Assembly: GCA_947476335.1 (NCBI GenBank)
Contig: CANJQH010000003.1
Span: forward strand, 31,033-95,032
Direction of reading: 5' to 3'
DNA from: Anaerolineae bacterium
Lineage (GTDB): Bacteria > Chloroflexota > Anaerolineae > J036 > Brachytrichaceae
Length of the DNA: 64,000 nt
Below are positions 19,538-28,750 of the stretch, in pieces. Made by a program: the position numbers and the translations under genes. The notes under the pieces were generated by a model, which saw only the letters and a program-made list of their open reading frames with translations, made no database searches and was not told the DNA's origin. The first letter of the stretch is position 1, and each line of letters opens with the position of its first letter.

Positions 19538-20410
19538 TCAGGCCCGAGCGCGTTCGATGGCAATTTCCAGCGTGCGCTTCGTCATGACGGCGGAGAGATG
19601 CTTGCGCTGTTCGGCGCTGCCGCGCATATCACTGATCGGCCGCGCGGCCGCCTTCGCAATTTCGGCGGCGGCGTTCACCGCAACCGCGCCCACAGGCTGC
19701 CCAATCAGGGCCGCGCCCGCTTCCGGCACGAACAACGGCGTCGGCGCCACCGCACCCAGCGCAATACGCGCCGCGATGAACGTCGACTTATCTGCGCTCA
19801 ACTGCACAGACACACCGGCGCTGACCACCGCAATATCCATTTCGTTGCGTGGAATAAAGCGCAAATAAGCAGCACCGCTGTTCGGCTGCGGCGCCGGCAG
19901 TTTGAATGCCACCAGCAGGTCACCCTTTTGCAGCACGGTGCGGCCCGGGCCTGCAAAGAAATTCTCGATCGCGATTTCGCGCGTGCCATTCGCAGAAGCC
20001 ACCACACAGCGTGCATTCAGCGCGATCAGCGTCGGCAGCGCATCGCCAGCTGGTGAAGCAGTGCACACATTGCCGCCCAGCGTCGCACGACCTTGAATCG
20101 CCGTGCCGCCAATCAGCGTAGCCGAGTCCATCAGGCCCGGATACAACGCCGCCAGCTTCGCATCACCATATATACGATGCATCGGAACCGCCGCTCCGAT
20201 CGTCAGCCCAGCGGCCGCATCATAGGACAGTTCGTTTAATTCCGGGATCGCCTTTACATCGACCACGACATGTGCGCTACGGCGCCCTTCACGCAGCTGC
20301 ACGATGATATCGGTGCCGCCACTCAGGACTTTTGCGTTGTCGCCCTCCTGCGCAAGGATGGCGGACGCCTCACTCACGGATTTTGCTGAGACGTAGGAGA
20401 AAGCTTGCAT
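19538..20410 (-). CDS. Molybdenum hydroxylase medium subunit, FAD-binding
   Basis: This 290-residue protein has the FAD-binding PCMH motifs: LSGGTDIIVQLREG near residues 30-45, and ATLGGNVCTASPAGDALP near 105-122. A CO-dehydrogenase-type C-terminal domain follows (about 175-290). It delivers electrons to an external acceptor. It is the first gene of the operon; D-type words and element B lie in the intergenic gap that it shares with the divergent creatininase-like gene. Confidence 0.94.
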   Translation of the reverse strand: MQAFSYVSAKSVSEASAILAQEGDNAKVLSGGTDIIVQLREGRRSAHVVVDVKAIPELNELSYDAAAGLTIGAAVPMHRIYGDAKLAALYPGLMDSATLIGGTAIQGRATLGGNVCTASPAGDALPTLIALNARCVVASANGTREIAIENFFAGPGRTVLQKGDLLVAFKLPAPQPNSGAAYLRFIPRNEMDIAVVSAGVSVQLSADKSTFIAARIALGAVAPTPLFVPEAGAALIGQPVGAVAVNAAAEIAKAAARPISDMRGSAEQRKHLSAVMTKRTLEIAIERARA

Positions 20411-20439
20411 GAGGAGAAGTTATAGCATAGGGTGTGTGA

Positions 20440-20509
20440 AAAGTCAGTGTAAAGCGGCAGAGTGGAAATCTATACACTCTTTACTCTGACTCTCTACTCT
20501 GACTCTCTA
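20440..20509. repeat. Repeat D copy 1 (CTCTGACTCTCTACT words)
   Basis: This is a short inverted arrangement: AGTCAGTGTAAAG on the left against CTTTACTCTGACTCTCTACT on the right, with the 17-bp word ACTCTGACTCTCTACT repeated in tandem. It lies between divergent genes, directly next to element B copy 4. Confidence 0.7.
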
Positions 20510-20605
20510 CTAAGTTCCTGTCCATAAGTTTTGTCCGGCAGATTCGCCTCCCCCGCAAAGCGGGGGAGGCGAATCTGCCGCCAGAACCTTTGGCGACTCA
20601 CTTAG
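20510..20605 (+). repeat. Element B copy 4
   Basis: A 96-bp copy differing from copy 1 at a single base (AACCTTTGG). It ends 10 bases before the next ATG, so any promoter or leader of the creatininase-like gene must overlap or precede it. Confidence 0.92.
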
Positions 20606-20615
20606 TATTCAACAC

Positions 20616-21311
20616 ATGCACATCTCCCAATCTCACTGGCAGCAGATCGAAGACTATCTCCGGCGCGACGATCGCTGTGTGCTGCCGCTGGGCAGCACCG
20701 AACAGCATGCGTACCTCAGCCTGAGCACCGATTCGATCCTCGCGGAGAAAATCTCGTGCGACGCCGCCGAACCGCTCGGCATCCCGGTATTTCCAGTGCT
20801 GCCATACGGCATCACGCCATATTTCATGGACTATCCGGGCACGGTTTCGCTGCGTGTCAGCACCTACCTGGCCGTAATCAGTGACGTGCTCGATGCCCTG
20901 TACCAGCACGGCTTCCGGCGCATCATGATCGTCAACGGCCACGGTGGCAACAACCCAGCCGGCGCCTTCGCCGACGAATGGCTGAACACGCACCCAGGCG
21001 CTGGCATCAAATTCCACAACTGGTGGAATGCGCCGCGCACCTGGGCACACGTCTCCGCCACAGATCCGGTCGCCTCGCACGCCTCGTGGATGGAAAATTT
21101 CCCCTGGACGCGCCTGGCTGGCGTGGCCATGCCAACCGAAGCAGCACCGACGCTGAAGACGCCGCGCAAGTACAGCGCCACAGAAATGCGTGCGCGGCTG
21201 GGCACGGGCAACTTCTCCGGCCTCTATCAGCGCCCCGACGATGAGATGCTCGCCATTTGGAGAACCGCCGTGGCTGAGACGCGCGACATGCTGGAGGACT
21301 GGAATGACTAA
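20616..21311 (+). CDS. Creatininase-family amidohydrolase
   Basis: This 231-residue protein has the family metal site: LPLGSTEQHAYLSLSTD (Glu, His, Asp ligands, about residues 24-40) and VNGHGGNNPAG (about 104-114). A Glu in HASWMENFPW follows further on. Members hydrolyse cyclic or small amides (creatinine, or the formamide of mycofactocin or riboflavin intermediates) with two divalent metals. The substrate here is unknown. It overlaps the following SDR gene by 8 bases, so the two are coupled and probably act on the same pathway. Confidence 0.85.
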   Translation: MHISQSHWQQIEDYLRRDDRCVLPLGSTEQHAYLSLSTDSILAEKISCDAAEPLGIPVFPVLPYGITPYFMDYPGTVSLRVSTYLAVISDVLDALYQHGFRRIMIVNGHGGNNPAGAFADEWLNTHPGAGIKFHNWWNAPRTWAHVSATDPVASHASWMENFPWTRLAGVAMPTEAAPTLKTPRKYSATEMRARLGTGNFSGLYQRPDDEMLAIWRTAVAETRDMLEDWND

Positions 21312-22068
21312 CGCCGACGCCTTTGATTTCACAGGCCGCACCGTGCTCGTCACCGGCGCTGCACATGGCTTCGGCCGCGCCATCGCCGTCGCCTTCGCCG
21401 CGCGTGGCGCCCGCGTGCGAATCTGTGACCTGCTCAGCGACGAAATCGAACAAACGCGCGCGCTGTGCCAGCTGGCCGGCGCCGCCTGCGACGCCGCCGT
21501 CGTCGACGTCACCGACCGCGATGCCGCCTTCGCTTTCGCGCAGGGTGCGCCCATCGATGTGCTCATCAATAACGCAGGCGGTGTGCTCGGCCAAGTCGGC
21601 CAGCCGCTCGAATACGTCACCCCCGCGCAGTGGCAGGCCATCTTCGACGTCAACGTCGGCGCCGCCTTTACCTTCGCACAAGCCGTCGCACCGGGCATGA
21701 AAGAGCGCCGCACCGGCCGCATCGTCAATATCAGCAGCGGCGCCGGCCTCGGCATCAGCCTGACCGGCATCCAGGCCTATGCTTCGGCCAAAGCCGCACA
21801 AATCGGCCTGACGCGCCAGCTCGCACACGAACTCGGCCCATTCGGCATCACCGTGAATAACATCGCCCCCGGCTTCGTACGCAGTAACCCCAACAGCGAA
21901 CGCCAATGGCAAGCCTTCGGCGCTGCCGGCCAGCGCGAAGTACTCGATGGCATCGCACTGCGCCGCCTCGGCTCCCCCGAAGACATTGCCCACGCCGTGC
22001 TCTTCTTTGCCTCGGATTTCGCCGCCTGGGTCACCGGCCAAGTACTGGCGGTGGATGGAGGGAAATAA
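21304..22068 (+). CDS. Short-chain dehydrogenase/reductase (SDR)
   Basis: This 254-residue classical SDR has the NAD(P)-binding VTGAAHGFGRA, NNAG, the catalytic Ser in VNISSGAG, and YASAK with the Tyr/Lys pair. It ends with the usual VTGQVLAVDGG. The acidic residue after the second strand (ICDLLSD) favours NAD. The ATG at 21304 was chosen over an upstream frame because the SDR fold starts there. It is coupled to the creatininase-like gene; substrate not predictable. Confidence 0.9.
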   Translation: MTNADAFDFTGRTVLVTGAAHGFGRAIAVAFAARGARVRICDLLSDEIEQTRALCQLAGAACDAAVVDVTDRDAAFAFAQGAPIDVLINNAGGVLGQVGQPLEYVTPAQWQAIFDVNVGAAFTFAQAVAPGMKERRTGRIVNISSGAGLGISLTGIQAYASAKAAQIGLTRQLAHELGPFGITVNNIAPGFVRSNPNSERQWQAFGAAGQREVLDGIALRRLGSPEDIAHAVLFFASDFAAWVTGQVLAVDGGK

Positions 22069-22073
22069 ATAAC

Positions 22074-22111
22074 GGGGCAGGGAAATTTTGCATGCGCTTT
22101 TCCCTGGCCCC
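22074..22111. terminator. Hairpin after the SDR gene
   Basis: GGGGCAGGGAAA pairs with TTTCCCTGGCCCC (one bulge) five bases after the SDR stop. It lacks a clear T-run, so it may act as a stabiliser or a bidirectional hairpin. Confidence 0.5.
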
Positions 22112-22131
22112 TATCCCCTATACTCCCCTGT

Positions 22132-23037
22132 ATGAGCGTCTTCGAAACGGACTCACGCCTGCCGTTCACCGCCGGAATCGTCGCCATGCTCGCCGTACTC
22201 GGCGCGATGATCGCGAGCATCCTCGGCGCAGTGCTGACGCCCGTCTCGATCATCACCTTCATCTACATCCTGATCGCAACGGCATTACTCCCGCTCATGG
22301 TCATGATCGGCTGGCAAACCACAGGATATGTGCGTTCCAGCTATGCACTCGACCGCAACGCGCTCGTCATTCGCTGGGGTGATGTGCGTGAAATTGTGCC
22401 CATGGCCGACATCCAGCGCGTCATCGCAGCCACAGACATCATCGACGGGCTGCACTTCCGGCGCATTCCCCTGCCCGGATGGTGGCACGGGGCAGGCCAC
22501 CATCCCGCGCTCGGTCGCCTGATCTTCTACTCAACCGAGGGCCTGCAAAACCAGATTGTGGTCATCACCCCAGATCGCAACTATGTGATTTCGCCCTATG
22601 ACGCAGACGCTTTCCTCGATGCGTTCAACGCGCGCTTCGACATGCGGCCGACGCAGCACATCACATACAGCCACATGCAGCCCCAGTACATGAACTGGTG
22701 GTTCTGGCGCGATCGAACGGCGCATCTGCTGCTGCTCGTCATGTTGATCGTGCACCTCGGCCTCGTCGCGCTCGCCACCGGCCGTTATCCGACGGCGCAG
22801 GCGCAAATCCCACTGCACTTCGACGCCGCCGGCCTCGTCGATCGCGTCGGGCCGCGCACGCAGATTTTCATCCCGGTCATCGCCGGCACAGTGCTGCTGC
22901 TGCTCAGCACAGTCGCGGGCCTGCTCATCTACGCACGCCGCGAACGCGGCCTCGCCTATCTGCTCTGGGGTGGCAACATGGCTGTTCAGGTGATGTTCGC
23001 CATCGCCGTATTCACCATCGGATTCGCTACGGCGTAA
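22132..23037 (+). CDS. Membrane protein with bacterial PH domain and DUF1648-like domain
   Basis: This 301-residue protein begins with two membrane segments (about 14-62). A PH-like domain follows (about 68-165, YALDRNALVIRWGDVREIVPMADIQRV). Then come a membrane segment (about 200-220), an IPLHFDAAGLVDRVG motif typical of DUF1648, and two more membrane segments. Such proteins sit in the cytoplasmic membrane and have no defined reaction. The last 11 bases overlap the convergent CopD gene. Confidence 0.8.
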   Translation: MSVFETDSRLPFTAGIVAMLAVLGAMIASILGAVLTPVSIITFIYILIATALLPLMVMIGWQTTGYVRSSYALDRNALVIRWGDVREIVPMADIQRVIAATDIIDGLHFRRIPLPGWWHGAGHHPALGRLIFYSTEGLQNQIVVITPDRNYVISPYDADAFLDAFNARFDMRPTQHITYSHMQPQYMNWWFWRDRTAHLLLLVMLIVHLGLVALATGRYPTAQAQIPLHFDAAGLVDRVGPRTQIFIPVIAGTVLLLLSTVAGLLIYARRERGLAYLLWGGNMAVQVMFAIAVFTIGFATA

Positions 23038-23887
23038 TCACAGCCGGCAACACCTTCATTGCCGCAACGGCCAACAACAGCACCCCACCCAACACCGCTT
23101 CAGCTACAAGGCCGCGACGAAAGCGCCGCACGAGCGCGGCTCCATCGTCAGCCGCACCCTTCATCAGCGCCCAGCGCCGCAGCTGCGGCGCCAGCACCAG
23201 CTGATGAAACGCACCAAAGCCGATCAGTACAGCGAACAACACAAGCTTCACGGATAGCGCACGACCATAGTCACTCGTCCACAACGCCTCGAAGCTGCCC
23301 AGAAACTGCGCGGACTGTGCGATGCCGCCGAGTGCCAGTCCGGCCACGCAGAACAGCGCAAGCGGCGAAAACCGTTCGATCGCCGCGCCAAAACTGTGCA
23401 TGACGACCACATCCGGCTCGCGCACCAGCGCAACCGCAATCACACCGAGCATAACCACGCCGCCCAGCCAAAACGCCGCCAGCGTCAGATGTAGCCAGTC
23501 GCCCAGAAGCGCCGGAATGCCCATTGCCGCGCTGCGCGAGAGCGCGCTCTGCGTGCCGAGCAGCAACAGCGACAGCAGCGCGGCCCACGGCCCTCGCACC
23601 CGGTTGCGCAGCAACACCAGCAGCACCAGCAGCAAGCCGACTCGTACCCAGACGATAACGGTCCCGATCTCACCGCCCACACCTTGTGCGGCAATGAACG
23701 CCAGCGCCGTCGTCAGGAATGCTGCAATCAATGCCCACGATGTTGCACGCAGGCGCGCGGTCTGCGTCCTTTCATGTACCAGGCGCGCATATTCGCCAGC
23801 CAGCGCCGTCCGTTCGATGAAAAAACCGCCCGTCAGCGCACAATATGCGCACAGCAACAAACCCTGCCACAGCGTGTTCTCGAGCAT
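23027..23887 (-). CDS. CopD-family membrane protein
   Basis: This 286-residue protein starts at MLENTLWQGL; the frame is open further but crosses the divergent cobC-like start. It has eight or so hydrophobic segments. The region from about 125 to 240 (LGDWLHLTLAAFWLGGVVMLG, then FSPLALFCVAGLALGG) matches the copper resistance D domain. CopD proteins are linked to copper uptake across the membrane. No CopC or copper regulator is adjacent. Confidence 0.78.
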   Translation of the reverse strand: MLENTLWQGLLLCAYCALTGGFFIERTALAGEYARLVHERTQTARLRATSWALIAAFLTTALAFIAAQGVGGEIGTVIVWVRVGLLLVLLVLLRNRVRGPWAALLSLLLLGTQSALSRSAAMGIPALLGDWLHLTLAAFWLGGVVMLGVIAVALVREPDVVVMHSFGAAIERFSPLALFCVAGLALGGIAQSAQFLGSFEALWTSDYGRALSVKLVLFAVLIGFGAFHQLVLAPQLRRWALMKGAADDGAALVRRFRRGLVAEAVLGGVLLLAVAAMKVLPAVITP

Positions 23888-23912
23888 GTCCGCATGGTAA
23901 CCTTTCGCGCCG

Positions 23913-24530
23913 ATGTCTATCCCACGCAACGTATGGCTGGTGCGCCACGGCCAGACCGATTGGAACCTCACACGCCGCTACATGGGCGCAAGTGATCGCC
24001 CACTTACCGAGCACGGGCACAGACAGGCCGCGTCGCTGGGCCGATTTTTTTTCGCGCGCAAGATCGATGTGATCATTCACAGCGGAGTCGCACGCACGCG
24101 TAATACAGCCGAAGCGATTCGCGCCGGCCGCAGCATCGATCTCATCGAAGACCCGCGCTGGCGCGAAGCTTCGCACGGTGCATGGGAGGGCCTGACATGG
24201 CGTGAGGTTTCGGCGCGCTTCGGCACACAGGCGCGGGCACGGTTCTCCGATCCAGTCAATATCGCCCCGCCCGACGGCGAGTCGCTCACCCAGCTCCGCG
24301 CACGTGTTCTCGATGCATATTCCGATCTCAGCCGCAGCTTCCCGCGCAGACGCGTGCTAATCGCAACCCATGGGGGCGTGATCCAGACGCTGCTATGCGA
24401 ACTTTTCGCCACGCCACTGGCCGAACACTGGCGGTGGCGCATCGATCTGGGCAGCGCATCCGGCTTCGACTGCTACCCAGGAGCGACCATCCTGCGCGCA
24501 GTCAATACGATTCCCACATTCGTCTCGTAA
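23913..24530 (+). CDS. cobC: Histidine phosphatase, probable alpha-ribazole phosphatase
   Basis: This 205-residue protein is of the phosphoglycerate-mutase superfamily, with VRHGQTDWN at residues 10-18 (phosphorylated His), the ARTRNTAE segment and the second catalytic His in IATHGG. The next gene is the cobalamin synthase CobS, so dephosphorylation of alpha-ribazole 5-phosphate in lower-ligand assembly is the likely job. The superfamily is broad and the assignment rests mainly on context. Confidence 0.75.
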   Translation: MSIPRNVWLVRHGQTDWNLTRRYMGASDRPLTEHGHRQAASLGRFFFARKIDVIIHSGVARTRNTAEAIRAGRSIDLIEDPRWREASHGAWEGLTWREVSARFGTQARARFSDPVNIAPPDGESLTQLRARVLDAYSDLSRSFPRRRVLIATHGGVIQTLLCELFATPLAEHWRWRIDLGSASGFDCYPGATILRAVNTIPTFVS

Positions 24531-24578
24531 CGCAACTCCACGGTCCATCGTTGGTTTTGCCTCAAAATCCCGAATAAC

Positions 24579-24598
24579 GTAACGATTCAGGCTGGGGG
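24579..24598. repeat. Fragment of element A end
   Basis: GTAACGATTCAGGCTGG matches the left terminus of element A, but no core or right end follows. The flanking 24600-24660 is pyrimidine-rich with CTTCCTGT words. Confidence 0.5.
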
Positions 24599-24663
24599 CG
24601 ATTCCCCATTCTCTTCATCTCCCTATTTCCCCGTCTTCCTGTCTTCCTGTCACAAAACACATC

Positions 24664-25428
24664 ATGTCATTTTTCGAAGCCATCCGATTCCTCACGCTGA
24701 TTCCAGTCCCGTTCCTGCCACCAATGAGCATGGACACGTACGAGCGCAGCATCGCACGCGCCATGGCGTGGTTTCCGACCGTCGGCCTGCTGATCGGCGC
24801 ATTCGGCGCCGCCGCCGGCTGGCTTGGCGAACTCGGCTGGGGCGAGCTCACGCGCGCAGCGTTCACGGTGATCGCATGGGGCATCATCACATCCGGCCTG
24901 CACCTCGACGGGCTCTCGGACACATTTGACGCAGTGATGAGCTGGCGGCCGCGCGAACGCAAGCTCGAAATCATGAAGGACAGCCGCATCGGCGCCATGG
25001 GCGCGATTGCGCTGATCGCCGTTCTGCTGCTCAAGACAGCATTCCTGAGCGCCGGCACCGGCATGACCACATGGCTGCCGGCAGCGCTACTCGCGCCGGT
25101 GCTCGGCCGCTGGGTCGATCTATACGGCGTCTTTTTCTTCCCCGCCGCCGCCGAAGGAGGGCTGGGGCGACATTTCAAAGAACATATCCGTCGACGCGAT
25201 TTCGCATTCGCCACAGCGCAGATGATCGTGATCGTCATTGCTGTGTGCGCCTGGAGCAGCGGCATCATGGGCATCCTGCGCGGCGGCGTCGCTGCCATAC
25301 TCGTCTTTGCTGCAGCACACGCACTTTTCACACGCTGGACGCGCTCACTCGGCGGCCTCACCGGCGACACTTATGGCGCCGTCTGCGAAATTGGCGAAGC
25401 CATCGCGCTCGCGGTATTTTGCATCTGA
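24664..25428 (+). CDS. cobS: Adenosylcobinamide-GDP ribazoletransferase (cobalamin synthase)
   Basis: This 254-residue integral membrane enzyme joins adenosylcobinamide-GDP and alpha-ribazole to give adenosylcobalamin. It has the FLTLIPVP start, a GLHLDGLSDTFDAVMSW motif with metal-binding Asp residues, RKLEIMKDSRIGAMG, and GGLTGDTYGAVCEIGE near the C-terminus. Six or more hydrophobic segments are present. It is downstream of the cobC-like gene in the same direction with a 133-base gap. No cobU or cobT is seen here, so the rest of the pathway lies elsewhere. Confidence 0.95.
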   Translation: MSFFEAIRFLTLIPVPFLPPMSMDTYERSIARAMAWFPTVGLLIGAFGAAAGWLGELGWGELTRAAFTVIAWGIITSGLHLDGLSDTFDAVMSWRPRERKLEIMKDSRIGAMGAIALIAVLLLKTAFLSAGTGMTTWLPAALLAPVLGRWVDLYGVFFFPAAAEGGLGRHFKEHIRRRDFAFATAQMIVIVIAVCAWSSGIMGILRGGVAAILVFAAAHALFTRWTRSLGGLTGDTYGAVCEIGEAIALAVFCI

Positions 25429-25481
25429 CGCACCCAGCACCCATTTTCTGATACCCAATCAGGCAGCCTATTCTCAATTTC

Positions 25482-25593
25482 GTAACTACTCAGGCCCAAA
25501 TCAGTATTTCCCGCGAAACACACTATTCTCTCCCCCTTCGGGGGAGAGAATAGTGTGTTTCGCGCTGGAAAAATGGCTGGCCTGAGTAGTTAC
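25482..25593 (+). repeat. Element A copy 6 (long form)
   Basis: Full 112-bp copy with perfect 15-bp terminal inverted repeats. The central stem closes on CCCCC-TTCG-GGGGG, 53 bases after the cobS stop. Confidence 0.95.
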
Positions 25594-25689
25594 GAAATTT
25601 CTCATAAAACAACCTCTTCCGCGTAGTTCAGCCGAATCTCAGCATCCGGCATTCAAATAGAATCTCACGCGTTCCAGAGGAAATCTACT

Positions 25690-26256
25690 GTGTTGTTCAA
25701 ATATCCGAGTGTCACCGTCAGCGGCCTCATCACCGCGCCCGCTGAAGTTTTATTTGCAATCGTCAGCGATGTGTCGCGCCACCCCGAACTGGCCGGGAGC
25801 GGCGAAGTAGAGCAGGTGGAATGGGTCACCCCCGCCCCACACGGCGTCGGCGCCGGTTTCGCCGCACGCCAGAACGTCGGTGGAATGCGCTATCGCACGC
25901 GCTCGTACGTGCAGGTATACGACCCACCGCATCAGTTCGTCTGGCTCTCCGGCATAGGCGCACGCCGGCCCCCCTTCGGACAACTGTGGGGCTTTGATTT
26001 CAAAGTCATCGACGCACGCACAACCTGGACGTCGAACATGATGCGCGTGCCCATCCCGCTGCTGCGCGTCCCCCCATTCACCTGGATGGCTGACACAGGC
26101 GCAATGCACGAAGTCACCAACATGAAACCCACGCTGCCGCGCCTGGCAAAGATGGCCGGCGCACAACTGCTCGGCGACCTGCGCATCACACTCGACTGGT
26201 GCGCCGGCGACGCACCATGCAGTCGTGTCGATCCAGCCTCATTTCAAACGACGTAG
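25690..26256 (+). CDS. SRPBCC-family (polyketide cyclase/START-like) protein
   Basis: This 188-residue protein has the SRPBCC pattern: a first strand, then ITAPAEVLFAIVSDVSRHPELAGSGEVEQVEWV, and later RYRTRSYVQVYDPPHQFVW. Such proteins form a helix-grip fold holding hydrophobic ligands. The start is the GTG at 25690, supported by a GAGG ribosome-binding site nine bases upstream (25677-25680). The gene stands alone and the ligand is unknown. Confidence 0.75.
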   Translation: MLFKYPSVTVSGLITAPAEVLFAIVSDVSRHPELAGSGEVEQVEWVTPAPHGVGAGFAARQNVGGMRYRTRSYVQVYDPPHQFVWLSGIGARRPPFGQLWGFDFKVIDARTTWTSNMMRVPIPLLRVPPFTWMADTGAMHEVTNMKPTLPRLAKMAGAQLLGDLRITLDWCAGDAPCSRVDPASFQTT

Positions 26257-26395
26257 CCGCTCAGTCCCAAAGGCGCACTTCAAAGCGCCTGCGGCACAGA
26301 AAAAGCGGCGGAATGCGTGCCAGGCCCATGTTTTTTGCGAAATTTGCGGCGCGGCACTGGCTGACGCACCCCAGCAGCGCCGCTACCGGCGCCGA

Positions 26396-28387
26396 TCACG
26401 GTGCCGCCGATGTCACAATCAAAATTGCAACTGGCGTAACCGTGTCCGTCGCCGGTAGCGGCGGGGGAAGAAACAGCGGCAGCGGCGTATCCGTCGCAAT
26501 GGCCGTGCTCCTCGGCGCAGCCGTCGGCGTATCCGTCGCAATGGGCACAGGCGTCGCGCTTGGCACAGGCGTCGCGCTCGCAATGAGCGTCGCGCTCGCA
26601 ACAGGCGTCGCGCTCGCAACGAGCGTCGGCGTCGGCGTCGGCACTTCCTGTATCCAGCCGAAAATCAGACGCGCCTGGCCGTTGTATTCGACATACTGAA
26701 CCTGCAGCGCGTGCGGCCCAGCCGCCAGCACACGCGTCACGGTCATCATGCGGTTGCCCGTAGCGGAATAACTGTCGATCAGCGGCACACCATCCAGATA
26801 GAAGCGCACGCCATCGTCGACCTCCGCCGTGAATACATACGTACCAGCGCCAAAATTCAAACTGCGCTGCCAGTCCACCGAGAAGCCCTCGGCGGAAACT
26901 TCAGGCGCTGGTGAGCTGAATCCCCATTCGAAATGCAGGCCTGGTCCGCCGTCCGGATCGAGATCATCACGAATCAGCACCGGCTGACCGCTGCGGTCGA
27001 TATTGTTGTAATAGCGCCCACGCCAGCCGGTATAACTGCTGCGCCAACTCAGCGCCACGCGCGCACCAGCCGTCGCCTCGTAATATTCGATGCGAATAAT
27101 ATGCGCACCGCGGTTCAGGCTGCGGCTCGCCTGCACCGTGCGCGGCGGCCCGTTGCGCCATTCGTCGATCAGCAGCACACCGTCCACATACAAACGGCCG
27201 CCATCGTCAACCGTAAAGTCGAACACATAGTTGTCGCTGTTCGGAAATTCCTGAATGCGCGTGAATATCGCCGAAAATCCGTTCGCCGGCACCCCACCCG
27301 CAGGCGAACCACTGCGCCAGTCCAGATTCAAAAACGGCGCACCAGGCTCGTAGCGCCGCAGCACCGCCGGCTCGAGCAAGTCCGTATTGGCGTAATACTG
27401 TGCGTACCACACATCAGCGGCATTCGGATCCGGCGTCGGCGGCGGTGCCGGCGGCGTATAAGTCGGATATGGCGTCGGCTCATGCGGCGGCCCCGGCGGA
27501 TGTGGCGGATGCGGCCCATCCATGCACGGCGGCGGCGCAGTTGGCACGGCCAGCGGCAACTCGAGCACGTTGTTGGCCTCAGTAATTTCAGCAATTGTGC
27601 GGCCCGAGTCCACCGTCACACGATTCAGCCCGGTCAGATATCCGGGGAACCACAACGTAATCGCCCTGCCTCCTTCGAGGCCGGTATTCAGCGTGTACTG
27701 CGCATTATTGACCTGCACAATAAATGGCCCGGCCGGATACGGTGTAGTGTTGCGCACTTCGACCTTCACACCCAGCGGCGGTTCATTGCCACGCTGCGTA
27801 CAGACGTACTGCGCCTGCGTTTCGATCGACACGCTGCCGACGGCCAGGTCGGGCAACGCATCCACACCCTGCACCGGCAGCGCGCTCGGTGTCGGGGGTA
27901 AAGCAGACGTCACAGCGGTTGTCGCCGGAATGCCCACTCCCGCCCCCGTCGCCGACGAGAAACTGGTGAAGCCGCTGCCGCTGCCACGCGCAACCAGATA
28001 CAGCACCGCTGCATTGCTCGGCGCTGGTACGCCGGCCAGCACAAAGTTGCCGTTGCCATCGCTCGTCACTTCCACCAGCAGCACCAGCTGATCAAACGCC
28101 ACATTCGGCGTCGCCGACGTGTAAATCACCACGTGCTCGCCAGCCTGGAACCCGCTCCCCACCAGCGTCATCGGCTGGCCGGGCTGCAGCGGCGTCGCCA
28201 GATCAACCCGCGCGCGCACCGGCGCCGTCGGCACAGATGGTTCACTGAGCAGCGTCGGTAGCAGAAAAGCGCCCACACACACCAGAATCAGCACGAGCAA
28301 AGCCAACGCACCCCACGCGATATATCGCGAGGAGCTGAAATCAAAACGACCGGTCCCGGTCTGAGTGCGCCTGGGGTCCTGGTTCAT
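26396..28387 (-). CDS. Membrane-anchored surface protein with CARDB and two PA14 domains
   Basis: This 663-residue protein has a short cytosolic N-terminus and one membrane segment (residues 23-48). A transport-associated Ig-like region follows (about 60-140), then a CARDB domain (about 180-280, VEVRNTTPYPAGPF and TEANNVLELP) and a Pro/His-rich linker. Two PA14-like domains (about 325-450 and 455-580, each with DDGxRLYxDGxxLID-type motifs) and an Ala/Thr/Pro tail complete it. PA14 domains bind glycans, so adhesion or carbohydrate capture at the surface is plausible. Confidence 0.85.
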   Translation of the reverse strand: MNQDPRRTQTGTGRFDFSSSRYIAWGALALLVLILVCVGAFLLPTLLSEPSVPTAPVRARVDLATPLQPGQPMTLVGSGFQAGEHVVIYTSATPNVAFDQLVLLVEVTSDGNGNFVLAGVPAPSNAAVLYLVARGSGSGFTSFSSATGAGVGIPATTAVTSALPPTPSALPVQGVDALPDLAVGSVSIETQAQYVCTQRGNEPPLGVKVEVRNTTPYPAGPFIVQVNNAQYTLNTGLEGGRAITLWFPGYLTGLNRVTVDSGRTIAEITEANNVLELPLAVPTAPPPCMDGPHPPHPPGPPHEPTPYPTYTPPAPPPTPDPNAADVWYAQYYANTDLLEPAVLRRYEPGAPFLNLDWRSGSPAGGVPANGFSAIFTRIQEFPNSDNYVFDFTVDDGGRLYVDGVLLIDEWRNGPPRTVQASRSLNRGAHIIRIEYYEATAGARVALSWRSSYTGWRGRYYNNIDRSGQPVLIRDDLDPDGGPGLHFEWGFSSPAPEVSAEGFSVDWQRSLNFGAGTYVFTAEVDDGVRFYLDGVPLIDSYSATGNRMMTVTRVLAAGPHALQVQYVEYNGQARLIFGWIQEVPTPTPTLVASATPVASATLIASATPVPSATPVPIATDTPTAAPRSTAIATDTPLPLFLPPPLPATDTVTPVAILIVTSAAP

Positions 28388-28469
28388 GCTGCCTCCATCA
28401 AAATTCTGGCCGCGCGCAGGCAGCGCAACGGATAAGGTGATTATAGAGTTAGCAAAGAATGCGCTTCCA

Positions 28470-28705
28470 CCGGGGTGCGCATCCGCCGTTGGGGGCGAAA
28501 TATGACCGCGCGTCGTCGCACCGCCGTCGCCCGGGGCTGGCTGCTGGCCTGCCGCAGCGGACCGCGCCGTTGGCGCTTTGGCGCGCGCTCATGTTCCGTC
28601 GAAAAAGCGCCGGAGGCGCGACGCTGCCCCAGCCCGGACCATCGGTCCGGGTGACAGCACGCGCCATTTCATGCAATCTGCCCCCAACACCGGGGTGCGC
28701 CCAAC
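28470..28705 (-). repeat. Repeat C copy 2 (about 235 bp)
   Basis: The reverse complement aligns with 3763-3975, including the CCGGACCGATGGTCCGGG palindrome and the GACGACGCGCGGTCATATTTCGC block, with an insertion of about 10 bases. It fills the gap between the PA14 gene and the methyltransferase gene. Confidence 0.85.
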
Positions 28706-28750
28706 CAACGCCGGATGCCCCACCCCGGGGCTTTAGAATCACCGTGCCTC

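Noticed and set aside
16747..20410. Calling the molybdenum hydroxylase a carbon monoxide dehydrogenase
   Set aside because: The active-site loop AYRAPGG lacks the form I AYRCSFR and form II AYRGAGR signatures.
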